A stretch of DNA of 64,000 bases from Pseudomonas umsongensis (lineage in GTDB: Bacteria > Pseudomonadota > Gammaproteobacteria > Pseudomonadales > Pseudomonadaceae), in assembly GCF_002236105.1 (NCBI RefSeq), contig NZ_NIWU01000003.1:250501-314500 (forward strand), read 5' to 3'. How positions within the stretch are numbered: the first letter of the stretch is position 1; each line of letters starts with the position of its first letter. Both the position numbers and the translations under genes were made by a program. The notes beneath the pieces are model-generated. The model had not been told where the DNA came from. It ran no database searches and worked only from the letters and a program-made list of their open reading frames with translations. Positions 1 to 8,932 of this stretch are shown one piece after another.

Positions 1-1604
1 ACCAGCTTGCCAATCGCGTCTTCGACGGTCATTTCGCCTTCTTCGTCCTTCTCGAGCGTGTTTTTCAACGCTTCGATAAGGAACCACACGTTGCCCATGC
101 GGTAGTCGGCGGCCTTGTCGCTGGAGCTGTTGGTGCGCAGCCAGTTCTCGTAGTCGATGTCCATGACCATGCTGCGCAGGGCCGAGATCGGGTCTTCGCC
201 GGCGCATTGCTCGCGGACCTTGTCCATGAAGCGCTTGAAGCGCGACAGACGATCGGTGAAGCGGCTGTCCAGATGCTCGCCCAGGCCGATTTCGTCGGTG
301 GCGGCATACATCGAGATTTTTCGCTCGGTGGCGTAGTTGCCCAGTTTCTCCAACGTAGTCGAGCCGATCTCGCGGCGCGGCACGTTGATCACGCGCAGGA
401 AGGCATTGTCGTCGTCCGGGTTCACGATCAGGCGGAAGTAGGCCATCAGGTCTTTCACTTCCTGGCGCCCGAAGAAGCTGTTGCCGCCGGACAAGCGATA
501 GGGAACCTGGTGATGCTGCAACTTCAGTTCGATCAACTTGGCCTGATAGTTACCCCGGTACAGGATCGCGAAATCGCTGTAAGGCCGGTCGGTGCGCAAG
601 TGCAGGCTGAGGATTTCCACGGCCACGCGCTCGGCTTCGGCGTCTTCGTTGCGGCAGCGGATCACGCGGATCTCGTCACCGTGACCCATTTCACTCCACA
701 GCTGCTTTTCGAATTCGTGGGGGTTATTCGAAATCAGTACGTTTGCGCAGCGCAGGATGCGGCTGGTGGAGCGGTAGTTCTGCTCCAGCATCACCACTTT
801 CAGGGAAGGGTAGTCTTCCTTGAGCAGCATCAGGTTTTCCGGGCGGGCGCCGCGCCAGGCGTAGATCGACTGGTCGTCGTCACCTACCACGGTGAACTGA
901 TTGCGCTTGCCGATCAGCATTTTCACCAGCAGGTACTGGCTGGCGTTGGTGTCCTGGTATTCGTCCACCAACAGGTAACGCACCTTGTTCTGCCACTTTT
1001 CCAGGATGTCGGCGTGCTCTTCGAACAGCTTTACCGGCAGCAGGATCAGGTCGTCGAAGTCCACCGCGTTAAACGCCTTGAGCGTACGCTGGTAGTGGGT
1101 GTAGACAATGGCGGCGGTCTGTTCCTTGGGATTGCGCGCGTTCTCCAGGGCCTGGGCCGGCAGGATCAGGTCGTTTTTCCAGGCGCCGATCATGTTCTTG
1201 ATCTCGTCGACGCCGTCGTCGCCCGAGTATTCCTTTTGCATGATGTCGGTCATCAGGGACTTGACATCGGTCTCGTCGAAAATCGAGAAACCGGGCTTGT
1301 AGCCCAACCGCGCGTGTTCCTTGCGGATGATGTTCAGGCCCAGGTTGTGGAACGTGCAGACCGTCAGGCCGCGGCCTTCACCGGCGCGCAGCAGGGTGCC
1401 GACCCGCTCCTTCATCTCGCGCGCGGCTTTGTTGGTGAATGTCATGGCGACGATGTACTGGGCGCGGATGCCGCAGTTCTGGACCAAGTGGGCAATCTTT
1501 CGGGTGATTACGCTGGTCTTGCCGGAGCCTGCACCGGCGAGCACCAAAAGAGGGCCGCCGACATAGCTCACGGCTTCTTGCTGCCGGGGATTGAGTCGGG
1601 ACAT
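1..1604 (-). CDS. rep: ATP-dependent DNA helicase Rep (5' part, runs off the window)
   Basis: This is the N-terminal part (about 534 codons) of a superfamily 1A 3'-5' DNA helicase that helps replication forks pass blocks and restart. The protein opens with MSRLNPRQQEAV and a Walker A motif GAGSGKT near residue 23. It continues with TFTNKAAREMKERV (motif Ia), VDEYQDTN (motif II), GDDDQSIYAWRGA (motif III) and LEQNYRS (motif IV). The start is the ATG at 1604; the C-terminus lies left of base 1. UvrD is a close paralogue. The choice of Rep rests on the motif wording and on the downstream neighbour, an EAL protein that also sits beside rep in P. aeruginosa (recalled). Confidence 0.9.
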   Translation of the reverse strand, partial: MSRLNPRQQEAVSYVGGPLLVLAGAGSGKTSVITRKIAHLVQNCGIRAQYIVAMTFTNKAAREMKERVGTLLRAGEGRGLTVCTFHNLGLNIIRKEHARLGYKPGFSIFDETDVKSLMTDIMQKEYSGDDGVDEIKNMIGAWKNDLILPAQALENARNPKEQTAAIVYTHYQRTLKAFNAVDFDDLILLPVKLFEEHADILEKWQNKVRYLLVDEYQDTNASQYLLVKMLIGKRNQFTVVGDDDQSIYAWRGARPENLMLLKEDYPSLKVVMLEQNYRSTSRILRCANVLISNNPHEFEKQLWSEMGHGDEIRVIRCRNEDAEAERVAVEILSLHLRTDRPYSDFAILYRGNYQAKLIELKLQHHQVPYRLSGGNSFFGRQEVKDLMAYFRLIVNPDDDNAFLRVINVPRREIGSTTLEKLGNYATERKISMYAATDEIGLGEHLDSRFTDRLSRFKRFMDKVREQCAGEDPISALRSMVMDIDYENWLRTNSSSDKAADYRMGNVWFLIEALKNTLEKDEEGEMTVEDAIGKL

Positions 1605-1858
1605 AGGTAAATTCAGGAGTCAGTCACGAAATGGGCCGGCATTTTAACAGGCTCAGAGAATTGTGCTGCTCTCTCCGACTTGTGACGTACAGCGCGATCT
1701 GTATTTGCCGGTTTTGTTACTTTCACGCAGGATGCACGACGAATTCGCGTCTAATGTTCGTAATTCCGGATACAAAGGCCTCGGATGTCCATTGGTCATC
1801 AGGGATCGGCGCGGCATAATGCCGTCGCCTACATCTTTGCAGAGTCTAGGGAGCTAGC

Positions 1859-3532
1859 TTGTCTACGCCTGTCGAACCCTTGCGTTTGCTGCTATTGGCC
1901 GAAGAGCCAGCGTGGGCAGCGTTGTTGCGCGAGTGTCTGGCTCCGATGGGGAGCTTGGCCGTGCTCATCAGTGCGCCGAGCTGGGAGTCGGTCAGCAGTC
2001 TGTTCGATGACAACCGCAGCGCGGTGTTGTTGACGATCCCGGCTCTCCAGCCGGCGCCGGGCCGTTGCTGCCTGCCGACGGTGTTGCTGCTCGAGCATGA
2101 ACCCGTGACCGCGCCCGACGGTGTAAGCGACTGGCTGGTGCGTGACCATCTTGACCCGGGCATGTTGCGCCGTTGCCTGCGCCATGTGCGTGAGCGCGGC
2201 TTACTGGAAAACACCCTGCAACGCCTGGCCGAGCAGGATCCGCTGACCGGCATCGCCAACCGCCAGGGTTTCCAGACCCTCTTGACGGCGCGGCTGGCGG
2301 AAAACGATGGTCGTGGCCTGGCCCTCGGCCATCTTGACCTCGACAACTTTCGTTACGCCAATGATGCCCTCGGCCACCAGGCCGGTGACCGCCTGATCCT
2401 GCAAGTGGTCGCGCGGCTCAAAGGCCAGCTTGAGGCCGGCGATCAACTGGCGCGATTGGGCAGCGATGAGTTCGCCTTGCTGATCGACACCCGCCGCGCT
2501 CCTGAGCGCGCCGAATGGATGGCCGAGCGCATTACCGAAGCGTTGGCCGAGCCTTATTGGGTCGACGGCGAAAGCCTGCTGATCGGCTCCAGCCTGGGCA
2601 TTGCCCATGCACGAGCGCAGGCGGGCGCCGACCCGTTGATGTGGCACGCGCATATCGCCATGCAGCAAGCGAAAAGCACCCAGGGCTGCACATTTCATAT
2701 TTTCAACGAACGCATCAACCGCAATGCCCGCAGTATCGCCGACCTCGAAACCGAGCTGCGCCGGGCCTTGCGCCGCGATGAGCTGGAACTGCATTACCAG
2801 CCGCGAATGAACCTTGAAGACGGGCAAATCGTCGGCCTCGAAGCCTTGGTGCGCTGGCGTCATGCCGAGCGCGGCTTGCTGCCACCGAGCGAGTTCGTGC
2901 CCCTGGCCGAGCAGAGCGGTTTGATCGTGCCGCTGGGTTACTGGGTCATTTCCCGGGCATTGCGCGATATGCAGGCGTTGCTTGAGCTAGGTTTGCCGCC
3001 GTTGCACATGGCGATCAACCTGTCGTTCCGGCAATTTCAGGACAGCCAGTTGCTCTCGACCCTGAGCCGGCTGATCAGCGAGCGCGGAGTCGAAGCGCAG
3101 TGGCTGGAATTCGAACTGACCGAAACCGCGGTCATGCGCCGCAGCGACCTGGTCAAGCAGACCATGGACGCCCTTGGGCGCCTGGGCGTGCGCTTCTCCC
3201 TCGATGACTTCGGTACCGGCTTTTCATCCTTTGTGCACCTCAACAGCCTGCCGATCACGTTGTTGAAGATCGACAAGAGCTTTGTCGGTGGCATGGAGCA
3301 GCGCGAAGAAAACCGTCAACTGGTGCACGCGATGATCAACCTGGCGCACAACCTCAATCTGGAAGTGGTTGCCGAGGGCGTGGAGACGCCGGAGCAACTG
3401 GATCTGTTGCGCGGGTTCGATTGCGATCAGGTGCAGGGGTATCTGATCAGCAAGCCGTTGCCGTTGGCGGAGCTGGTGGAGTACCTGATGTTTGACGGCA
3501 ATCAGCAGGCGCCGCTGGAAATCGTGGTCTGA
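1859..3532 (+). CDS. GGDEF/EAL cyclic-di-GMP phosphodiesterase (PA5295/ProE-like)
   Basis: This 557-residue protein starts at TTG, preceded by AGGGAG at a good distance. Residues 1-115 look like a receiver-like fold without an obvious acidic phosphorylation pocket. A GGDEF domain follows (about 120-285). Its signature has become GSDEF (201-205), so cyclase activity is doubtful. The EAL domain (about 300-550) looks intact, with EALVRW near 328, INLS, the ELTET acidic motif, DDFGTG, LKIDKSF, AEGVET and QGYL. It should hydrolyse c-di-GMP, with the GGDEF part possibly binding GTP as a regulator. No membrane segment is visible. Position next to rep matches P. aeruginosa PA5295, recalled as the phosphodiesterase ProE. 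Confidence 0.88.
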   Translation: MSTPVEPLRLLLLAEEPAWAALLRECLAPMGSLAVLISAPSWESVSSLFDDNRSAVLLTIPALQPAPGRCCLPTVLLLEHEPVTAPDGVSDWLVRDHLDPGMLRRCLRHVRERGLLENTLQRLAEQDPLTGIANRQGFQTLLTARLAENDGRGLALGHLDLDNFRYANDALGHQAGDRLILQVVARLKGQLEAGDQLARLGSDEFALLIDTRRAPERAEWMAERITEALAEPYWVDGESLLIGSSLGIAHARAQAGADPLMWHAHIAMQQAKSTQGCTFHIFNERINRNARSIADLETELRRALRRDELELHYQPRMNLEDGQIVGLEALVRWRHAERGLLPPSEFVPLAEQSGLIVPLGYWVISRALRDMQALLELGLPPLHMAINLSFRQFQDSQLLSTLSRLISERGVEAQWLEFELTETAVMRRSDLVKQTMDALGRLGVRFSLDDFGTGFSSFVHLNSLPITLLKIDKSFVGGMEQREENRQLVHAMINLAHNLNLEVVAEGVETPEQLDLLRGFDCDQVQGYLISKPLPLAELVEYLMFDGNQQAPLEIVV

Positions 3533-3541
3533 ACACAAAAC

Positions 3542-3571
3542 CTGTAGGAGCTGGCAAGCCAGCTCCTACAG
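3542..3571. terminator. Palindromic REP-like hairpin between convergent genes
   Basis: A 30-base near-perfect palindrome begins CTGTAGGAGCTGGC and ends with its complement. It fills the gap between the EAL protein gene and the MATE gene, which converge on it, and a run of Ts follows on the plus strand (AGTTTTCATT). It could serve as a bidirectional terminator. The TGTAGGAGC core is the same as in the element at 63061-63144. Confidence 0.6.
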
Positions 3572-3576
3572 AGTTT

Positions 3577-4977
3577 TCATTCGGCCTGGATGGCGTCGAA
3601 ATGTCCTGGCACCGGCTCCCGCCGAATCATCCGCTTCATCTTCCATTCAAACGCCAGCGTCAGGGCCACCGCTGCACAGGCCAGTCCCAGTGCCAAGCCC
3701 CACCAGACGCCCGTTGGCCCCCAATTCAATTGGAACGCCATCCACCAGGCTGCCGGGGCGCCAATCAGCCAGTAACAGCCCAGGCCCACCAGGAAGGTGG
3801 TCTTGGCGTCCTTGAGCCCACGAATACAGCCCATGGCGATGGTTTGCGTGCCGTCGAACAGCTCGAACCATGCCGCCACTGCCAGCAGGCTCACCGCCAG
3901 GTTGATGACATCGCGAAACGCGGGGTCGTTGTGATCGAGAAACAGCCCGACCAACTGATTTGGCAACAGCCAGAAGACCATCGCAAAGCACAGCATCGCC
4001 ACCGCGCCAAAAGCCAGGCCCACCCTTCCGGCTAGCCGTGCGTCCAGTAACTGCCCGGCGCCGTAGTGCTGACCGATGCGCATGGTGATCGCGTAGGAAA
4101 TCCCCGCGGGCACCATGAATGCCACCGAGACAATTTGCAGGGCGATCTGGTGCGCCCCCAGCTGCGTGCTGCCCATGGTGCCCATGCACAAAGCGGCGAA
4201 GGCAAACAGCCCAACCTCCACGGCGTAGGTGCCCCCAATCGGCAGCCCCAGGCGCCACAGCTCCTTCAGGTACTGTCGGTTGAGCCGCAACAGACCCCGG
4301 CGCAGGGGATAGGCGTCGTAGGCCGGGTGCCGGCGAATGTGCCACGCCAGCGCCAGCGCCATCAGGTTGGCGACAATTGCCGTGACCAGGCCAATGCCCA
4401 TCAGCCCCAGTTTCGGCAAACCGAACATCCCGGTGATCAACGCGTAGTTCAGCAGGAAGTTGGCGACGGTGCCCCCCAGGCTGATAACCATGACCGGCGT
4501 TGCCCGGCCGATCGCGCTGGTGAAGCCACGCAGGGCCATGAAGCTCAGGTATCCGGGCAGGGCGAACGGCAGGAAGATCAGGAATTGACCGGCCGACTGG
4601 ACGTTGCTTTCGGTCTGGCCGAACAGCAGCAGTACCGGCTTGAGGTTCCACAGCAGCAAGCCCGCCACCAGCGCCATCAGCCAGGCCAGCCATAACCCGG
4701 CCTGGGTCAACCGGGTCGCGCCGAGGATGTCGCCCGCACCCTGGCGGATCGCCACCAGGGTGCCGACCGCCGCGATCACGCCGATGCAGAAAATCGACAC
4801 GAACGAGTAAGTCGCCGCACCGAGCCCGCCGCCCGCCAGGGCCTCGGGGCTCAGTCGCGCCATCATCAAGGTGTCGGTGAGGACCATCAACATGTGCGCC
4901 AACTGCGAGGCGATCAGCGGCCCCGCCAGCCGCAGGATGGCCCAGAGTTCAATACGCGCTGGATGCTGCATGGTCAT
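3577..4977 (-). CDS. MATE family multidrug efflux transporter (NorM type)
   Basis: This 466-residue integral membrane protein has about 12 hydrophobic segments, the usual MATE count. It has the typical duplicated layout: the N-terminal half holds LAGPLIASQLAHM and DTLMMARLSPEALA, and the second half holds LGLPIGGTYAVE followed by LGAHQIALQIVS. It is expected to export cationic drugs using a Na+ or H+ gradient. The start is uncertain, because GTG at 4980, ATG at 4977 and ATG at 4971 are all in frame and the Shine-Dalgarno is weak. It is divergent from a LysR gene 151 bases away, which may regulate it. The position fits PA5294 (recalled). Confidence 0.88.
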   Translation of the reverse strand: MTMQHPARIELWAILRLAGPLIASQLAHMLMVLTDTLMMARLSPEALAGGGLGAATYSFVSIFCIGVIAAVGTLVAIRQGAGDILGATRLTQAGLWLAWLMALVAGLLLWNLKPVLLLFGQTESNVQSAGQFLIFLPFALPGYLSFMALRGFTSAIGRATPVMVISLGGTVANFLLNYALITGMFGLPKLGLMGIGLVTAIVANLMALALAWHIRRHPAYDAYPLRRGLLRLNRQYLKELWRLGLPIGGTYAVEVGLFAFAALCMGTMGSTQLGAHQIALQIVSVAFMVPAGISYAITMRIGQHYGAGQLLDARLAGRVGLAFGAVAMLCFAMVFWLLPNQLVGLFLDHNDPAFRDVINLAVSLLAVAAWFELFDGTQTIAMGCIRGLKDAKTTFLVGLGCYWLIGAPAAWWMAFQLNWGPTGVWWGLALGLACAAVALTLAFEWKMKRMIRREPVPGHFDAIQAE

Positions 4978-5128
4978 CACGCTCGATTATCAAAGGAGAC
5001 AGGAAAGCGTCGATTCTCGGCGCTCTACGGGGATTGCACAAAGGGATAAAAAGGATGGGTAGCATGATTCAAACTCATGCTGGAGATTTTCTGCTAGGGT
5101 ATTCAAAACCGCTGTAGGAGCTTTCCTG

Positions 5129-6049
5129 ATGTCGCGTCGTCTTCCTCCTTTATATGCTCTGCGCGCATTTGAAGCAGCGGCGCGTCACACATCGTTTACC
5201 CGGGCTGCGGAAGAGCTGTCGATTACCCAAAGCGCGGTCAGTCGGCATATTCGTACGCTCGAAGAGCATTTTGCCTGTCGGTTGTTTCACCGCAGCGGGC
5301 GAAACCTGCAACTCACTGAGTCGGCGCGGTTGATCCTGCCGGGCATTCGCGACGGTTTCTCTGCCCTGGAGCGCGCTTGCAATACCTTGCGCGCCGAAGA
5401 CGACATCCTGCGTATGAAAGCCCCGTCGACCTTGACCATGCGCTGGTTGCTGGCGCGGCTCAGCCGTTTTCGGCACCTTCAACCGGGCAATGAAGTACAG
5501 CTGACCAGCGCCTGGATGGACATCGACTCGGTGGACTTCAATCAGGAACCGTTCGATTGCGCCGTGATCCTCAGCAACGGGCATTTCCCGCCGGACTGGG
5601 AGGCTACTTTGTTATTTCCAGAGGAACTGATTCCGGTGGGCGCGCCCAATCTTCTGAACGATCAGCCGTGGGACGTCGCACGGCTGGCCAGCACCGAACT
5701 GCTTCACCCAACGCCCGACCGTCGCGACTGGCGCAGCTGGCTGGAGCGCATGGGCCTGACTGACCAGGTCTCACTCAAGGGCGGCCAGGTGTTCGACACG
5801 CTGGAGTTGGGGATGATCGCCGCCGCCCGAGGCTATGGCGTGTCCATGGGCGATTTGTTGATGGTGGCTGAAGATGTTGCGCAGGGTCGCCTGAGTTTGC
5901 CGTGGCCGACGGCGGTCGCCAGCGGTGAGAATTATTACCTGGTCTGGCCGAAAACCCGCCCCGGAGGTGAGCGTTTACGCCGCCTCAGCGTTTTTTTGTT
6001 GGGCGAGGTTCGGGCCATGGAGTTACCGGCGGTCGAGCACTTGAGCTGA
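5129..6049 (+). CDS. LysR-family transcriptional regulator (GcvA-like)
   Basis: This 306-residue regulator has an N-terminal winged helix-turn-helix (LPPLYALRAFEAAARH...SITQSAVSRHIRTLEEH, about 6-48). The substrate-binding domain covers about 90-300. The 'RRLPPLxALRAFEAAARH' opening is typical of the GcvA/TrpI branch. It is divergent from the MATE gene, so that exporter and its own promoter are the likely targets in the 151-base gap. The inducer cannot be told from sequence. It is the last gene before the srf operon on the other strand. A partial TGTAGGAGCT repeat half-site lies just upstream (5113-5122). Confidence 0.88.
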   Translation: MSRRLPPLYALRAFEAAARHTSFTRAAEELSITQSAVSRHIRTLEEHFACRLFHRSGRNLQLTESARLILPGIRDGFSALERACNTLRAEDDILRMKAPSTLTMRWLLARLSRFRHLQPGNEVQLTSAWMDIDSVDFNQEPFDCAVILSNGHFPPDWEATLLFPEELIPVGAPNLLNDQPWDVARLASTELLHPTPDRRDWRSWLERMGLTDQVSLKGGQVFDTLELGMIAAARGYGVSMGDLLMVAEDVAQGRLSLPWPTAVASGENYYLVWPKTRPGGERLRRLSVFLLGEVRAMELPAVEHLS

Positions 6050-6089
6050 ATCATCGCCGGCAAGCCTCAATGGCGGATCCGTCGCCAAG

Positions 6090-7592
6090 CTAATCACACT
6101 TGGCATTGCTGGATACTTCCTTGCTCGCCTGTTTCAACAGGTTACCCAACTCAGCTGCGTTGGTGCTGTTGTAAATCCGACCTCCGGTATTTTCAGCGAT
6201 ACAGCGTGACGGGCCGCCCGCACCGATTTTCACCACGTTGACCCGCAGGCGTGGTTGTTCCCTGGCGATTCGACGGGATACCGCGCATACGTCCTGTCCG
6301 CAACCGTCTTCGCCGTCGACGAACATCACGATCACGGCATCGTTATTGCGCCCGTCGACCGTGCTCGCCGCGTGGGCCAGGCTGTCGGCCAGCGGTGTGC
6401 CTTCGTCGGGAACCAGGCCTCGAATCCCGTTGATCAACCGCGGGCGGTCGCCGAACTTGAACAAACCCCGGTCCGGCGTTCTTTCGCAGCCGGCAAAGGT
6501 GATCAGGCGTGTATCAATCTTCGGGTCCAGCCCGTTGATCATGCCGGCCAGCGACTCCTTGGCGACGTCCATGCGGCTGGGCTTGGCGGTAAGCCGCATC
6601 GTGCGGTTCGGGTCCAGCAGCTTGTTGATGTCAGGACCGTAGAACCAGTCCTCGTCGGCTCTCACTGCCTTGATGTTCAAATCCATCGAACCCGAGGTGT
6701 CGAGCACCACCACGAACTGCGGGACCTCTGACTTCGGCGCTGTTTTGCGGCATGCGAAATTGTCCAGCGTCGGGGCTGGGGGCGGGGCTGGTGGCGGGGC
6801 AGCCACTACCGGTTTTGGTGGTGGAACCGGTTTGGGTGGCGGGGCCGGCTTGGGTTCCGGTACGGGGGCCGGTGCCGGTTTTGGTGGTGGGACCGGCTTG
6901 GGCTCCGGCACCGGTTCTGGCGTGGGTTCGGGTGCCGGAACAGGTTTCGGTTCCGGTTCCACGACAGGCGCGGGGGCGGGCTCAACCGGTTTCTCAAGCG
7001 GTTTCTCAGCCGGCGTAACCACCGGCGCCACAGGCGCTACAGGCGGAGCCACGACCACCGGCTCATGGTGCAGGAACCACCAGAGCCAGAGCGCCAGAAG
7101 CAGCAACAGCAGCGCGAGCAAGGCCGCCGCGATCCACCAGCCACGCCGCGACGGCGGCACGACCGGTACCACCGGAATCACTGGCGGCACAATCGGTTTG
7201 GGCGGTCGCTGGTTCCAGCGCACCACCAAAGGCTCACCGTTGAGGCTGTAGAGTTTGTCCAGCTCAGGCGTGCCGAGCAGGCTGCGCAGGTCTTGCGCTT
7301 CCGTCGGTTGACCGCGTTTTTGCAGTTCATCCGCCAGCTGTGCGAGGGACGTCTGACGCACCTCATAGGTTTCCAGCAAACGTCGTTGCGCGTCCTCGTT
7401 GAGATCGGCATAAGGTGTGGGTTGGCCACCCAGTTCGGTCCACCATTCCAGCACGTCGCCGCTGCCCATCCGCGGGATGGCAAACAAACTGGCGACGGTC
7501 GGCGGAAAGTGTTTCTGGATGAGGGCGACTTTGGCTTGCAGCGCACTCATCCCCTCCGATGTGGCTTGCGCATCCCTGATGACCCGCTGCAT
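6090..7592 (-). CDS. Membrane-anchored VWA protein, last gene of the srf operon
   Basis: This 500-residue protein has four parts. A cytoplasmic N-terminal domain (about 1-130) resembles the one in SrfA of the same operon over about 90 residues (AIP...EWWTEL at 38-53; LYSLNGEPLVVRW at 114-126). One transmembrane helix covers about 152-174. A long Pro/Glu/Lys/Ala linker follows (about 180-275, repeated PEPKPVPPPKPAP), of the kind that spans periplasm. A C-terminal von Willebrand A domain begins near 290 with a perfect MIDAS DTSGS (298-302) and later a GTPLAD element. Several C-terminal cysteines (for example DGCGQDVC and the final KCD) suit the periplasm. The domain should bind a protein ligand through Mg2+. 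The partner is unknown; co-transcription points to the SrfABC/Tag-like complex. Confidence 0.75.
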   Translation of the reverse strand: MQRVIRDAQATSEGMSALQAKVALIQKHFPPTVASLFAIPRMGSGDVLEWWTELGGQPTPYADLNEDAQRRLLETYEVRQTSLAQLADELQKRGQPTEAQDLRSLLGTPELDKLYSLNGEPLVVRWNQRPPKPIVPPVIPVVPVVPPSRRGWWIAAALLALLLLLLALWLWWFLHHEPVVVAPPVAPVAPVVTPAEKPLEKPVEPAPAPVVEPEPKPVPAPEPTPEPVPEPKPVPPPKPAPAPVPEPKPAPPPKPVPPPKPVVAAPPPAPPPAPTLDNFACRKTAPKSEVPQFVVVLDTSGSMDLNIKAVRADEDWFYGPDINKLLDPNRTMRLTAKPSRMDVAKESLAGMINGLDPKIDTRLITFAGCERTPDRGLFKFGDRPRLINGIRGLVPDEGTPLADSLAHAASTVDGRNNDAVIVMFVDGEDGCGQDVCAVSRRIAREQPRLRVNVVKIGAGGPSRCIAENTGGRIYNSTNAAELGNLLKQASKEVSSNAKCD

Positions 7593-7649
7593 GACGACGA
7601 TTCCTGAAAAAGTGCAGGCATCCGTCGGGATGCCCTGCGGGGTGAAAAG

Positions 7650-8156
7650 TTACTCTTCGTAGCCGAGGCTGAATTGCAGCTGGTTGACCTTCTTCTGCAA
7701 CGTTTTCAGTTCTTGCTGCCTGGCCGCCAGTGCCGCGGGCGTTGCTTTGGCCGTTGGCGGCGCTTGCGTAGCCTTGAGTTGCTTCTCGAGGTCGGCAATC
7801 TGCTTCTGCACTTGGGCTTCATTGCCACGCCGGGCCTTGAGCGAGTTCAGCAGCTGCGTCAGCGACTGATTCAGCGCCGCCTGGGATTTCTGCTGGCTGG
7901 CCAGGTCGGCCTTGGTGCTGAGCTGCTGGGCCTGAATGTTCTCGTACACCTGACGGAACATTGCGTTTTGCTTTCGGGATTCGCTCAGGGCCTCTTCTTT
8001 CTGCTTGACCTGATCGCTGTAACCACCGGAATAGTCGCAGTTCATCTTGGTCAGCATGCTGCTGTCGCGATTGGTCGCATCGCATTCGCCGGGCTGGGTC
8101 GCGCAACCGCTCAGGGCCAGGACGGCAGTGATGACCATCAGTTGTCTTGGTGTCAT
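7650..8156 (-). CDS. Coiled-coil lipoprotein of the srf operon
   Basis: The product has 168 residues. Its signal peptide ends in the lipobox LSGC (Cys18), so it should be a diacylated envelope lipoprotein. The residue after the Cys is Ala, which favours outer-membrane sorting. Two further cysteines follow soon after the anchor (GECD and MNCD). The rest, from about residue 50, is Gln/Lys/Leu-rich and predicted coiled coil (KQIADLEKQLKATQ). It lies 4 bases after the 245-residue lipoprotein gene and 57 bases before the VWA gene. I do not recognise a named family. It may be an accessory to the TagQ-like lipoprotein. Confidence 0.65.
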   Translation of the reverse strand: MTPRQLMVITAVLALSGCATQPGECDATNRDSSMLTKMNCDYSGGYSDQVKQKEEALSESRKQNAMFRQVYENIQAQQLSTKADLASQQKSQAALNQSLTQLLNSLKARRGNEAQVQKQIADLEKQLKATQAPPTAKATPAALAARQQELKTLQKKVNQLQFSLGYEE

Positions 8157-8160
8157 GTGT

Positions 8161-8898
8161 TTAGCCCAGGGTGATTGCGGAGCGTTGGCTGTACAGCGCG
8201 TCGACTTCCTTCTGGAGGCTGACGACTTTCTGGTTCATTCTCTGAATGTTCATCTCCACTTGCCTGATCTCGGCGCTGCTGCCTTGCGAACGCTCGGCGT
8301 CTGCCACCTTGCGGTACTCGGTGACTTTGGTCCGCATGTTGGCAAGGTCTTTGCGCAGGCGCGCGATGTCCGAATCGATCCCGGCGATTTGCGCCTGGGC
8401 TCTGCTCTTGTCGACTTTCTTGTTGGCGATGTCCTTTTTGATCTGGGCAATTTGCGCACGGTCATCATTGATCACTTGCTGAGCGGTCTCAGTCCGGGCG
8501 ATCACTTTCTGCGTGTCTTGTTCGACGTCGCTGTTCATCTTCGCCAAGCGGGTGGTGGTGTCGGCGTATTCAGCGCGACGTTGATCCAGATAATAGTTCG
8601 CACCCATGGCCACGCCACACGCGGTAATACCGGCAGCGATGACGCACACGGTTTTGTTGCTGCTGTTGGACAGCGCGCAAGCGAGGATGCCGACACCGGC
8701 GCCGACGGCGCAGGCCTGGTATCCGGACTTGCTGAAGAACTCTGCGTCATTGCCCTGGGTCAGGCGCGGGTCGGTACCGTCGCCTTCACCTTCGCCGAGC
8801 ATGGAGCTGCCGGTGTTGGCGCAACCGGTCATTAGCAGGCTGCTGGCGACTACGAAAGCGATCTGTAGTTTGAAGCGAGTCCAAAGGCTGCGCGACAT
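8161..8898 (-). CDS. Lipoprotein with glycine-zipper segment and coiled coil (TagQ position)
   Basis: This 245-residue lipoprotein carries a lipobox LMTGC (Cys26). Residues 60-105 are Gly/Ala/Cys-rich and hydrophobic (VGAGVGILACALS, AAGITACGVAMGANY), like a glycine zipper. The segment from 110 to 240 is charged and heptad-patterned, so coiled coil. It follows the FGE-sulfatase gene. In the H1-T6SS cluster of P. aeruginosa the lipoprotein TagQ tethers the FGE-fold protein TagR to the outer membrane (established there). The same role here is inferred from gene order only; sequence relation to TagQ was not tested. Confidence 0.6.
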   Translation of the reverse strand: MSRSLWTRFKLQIAFVVASSLLMTGCANTGSSMLGEGEGDGTDPRLTQGNDAEFFSKSGYQACAVGAGVGILACALSNSSNKTVCVIAAGITACGVAMGANYYLDQRRAEYADTTTRLAKMNSDVEQDTQKVIARTETAQQVINDDRAQIAQIKKDIANKKVDKSRAQAQIAGIDSDIARLRKDLANMRTKVTEYRKVADAERSQGSSAEIRQVEMNIQRMNQKVVSLQKEVDALYSQRSAITLG

Positions 8899-8932
8899 GG
8901 TGAAACTCCTACGTAACGGTGTTGACGCATTG

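Noticed and set aside
1..1604. UvrD in place of Rep
   Set aside because: The motifs fit both, but the start MSRLNPRQQEAV and the neighbouring EAL gene match rep of Pseudomonas.
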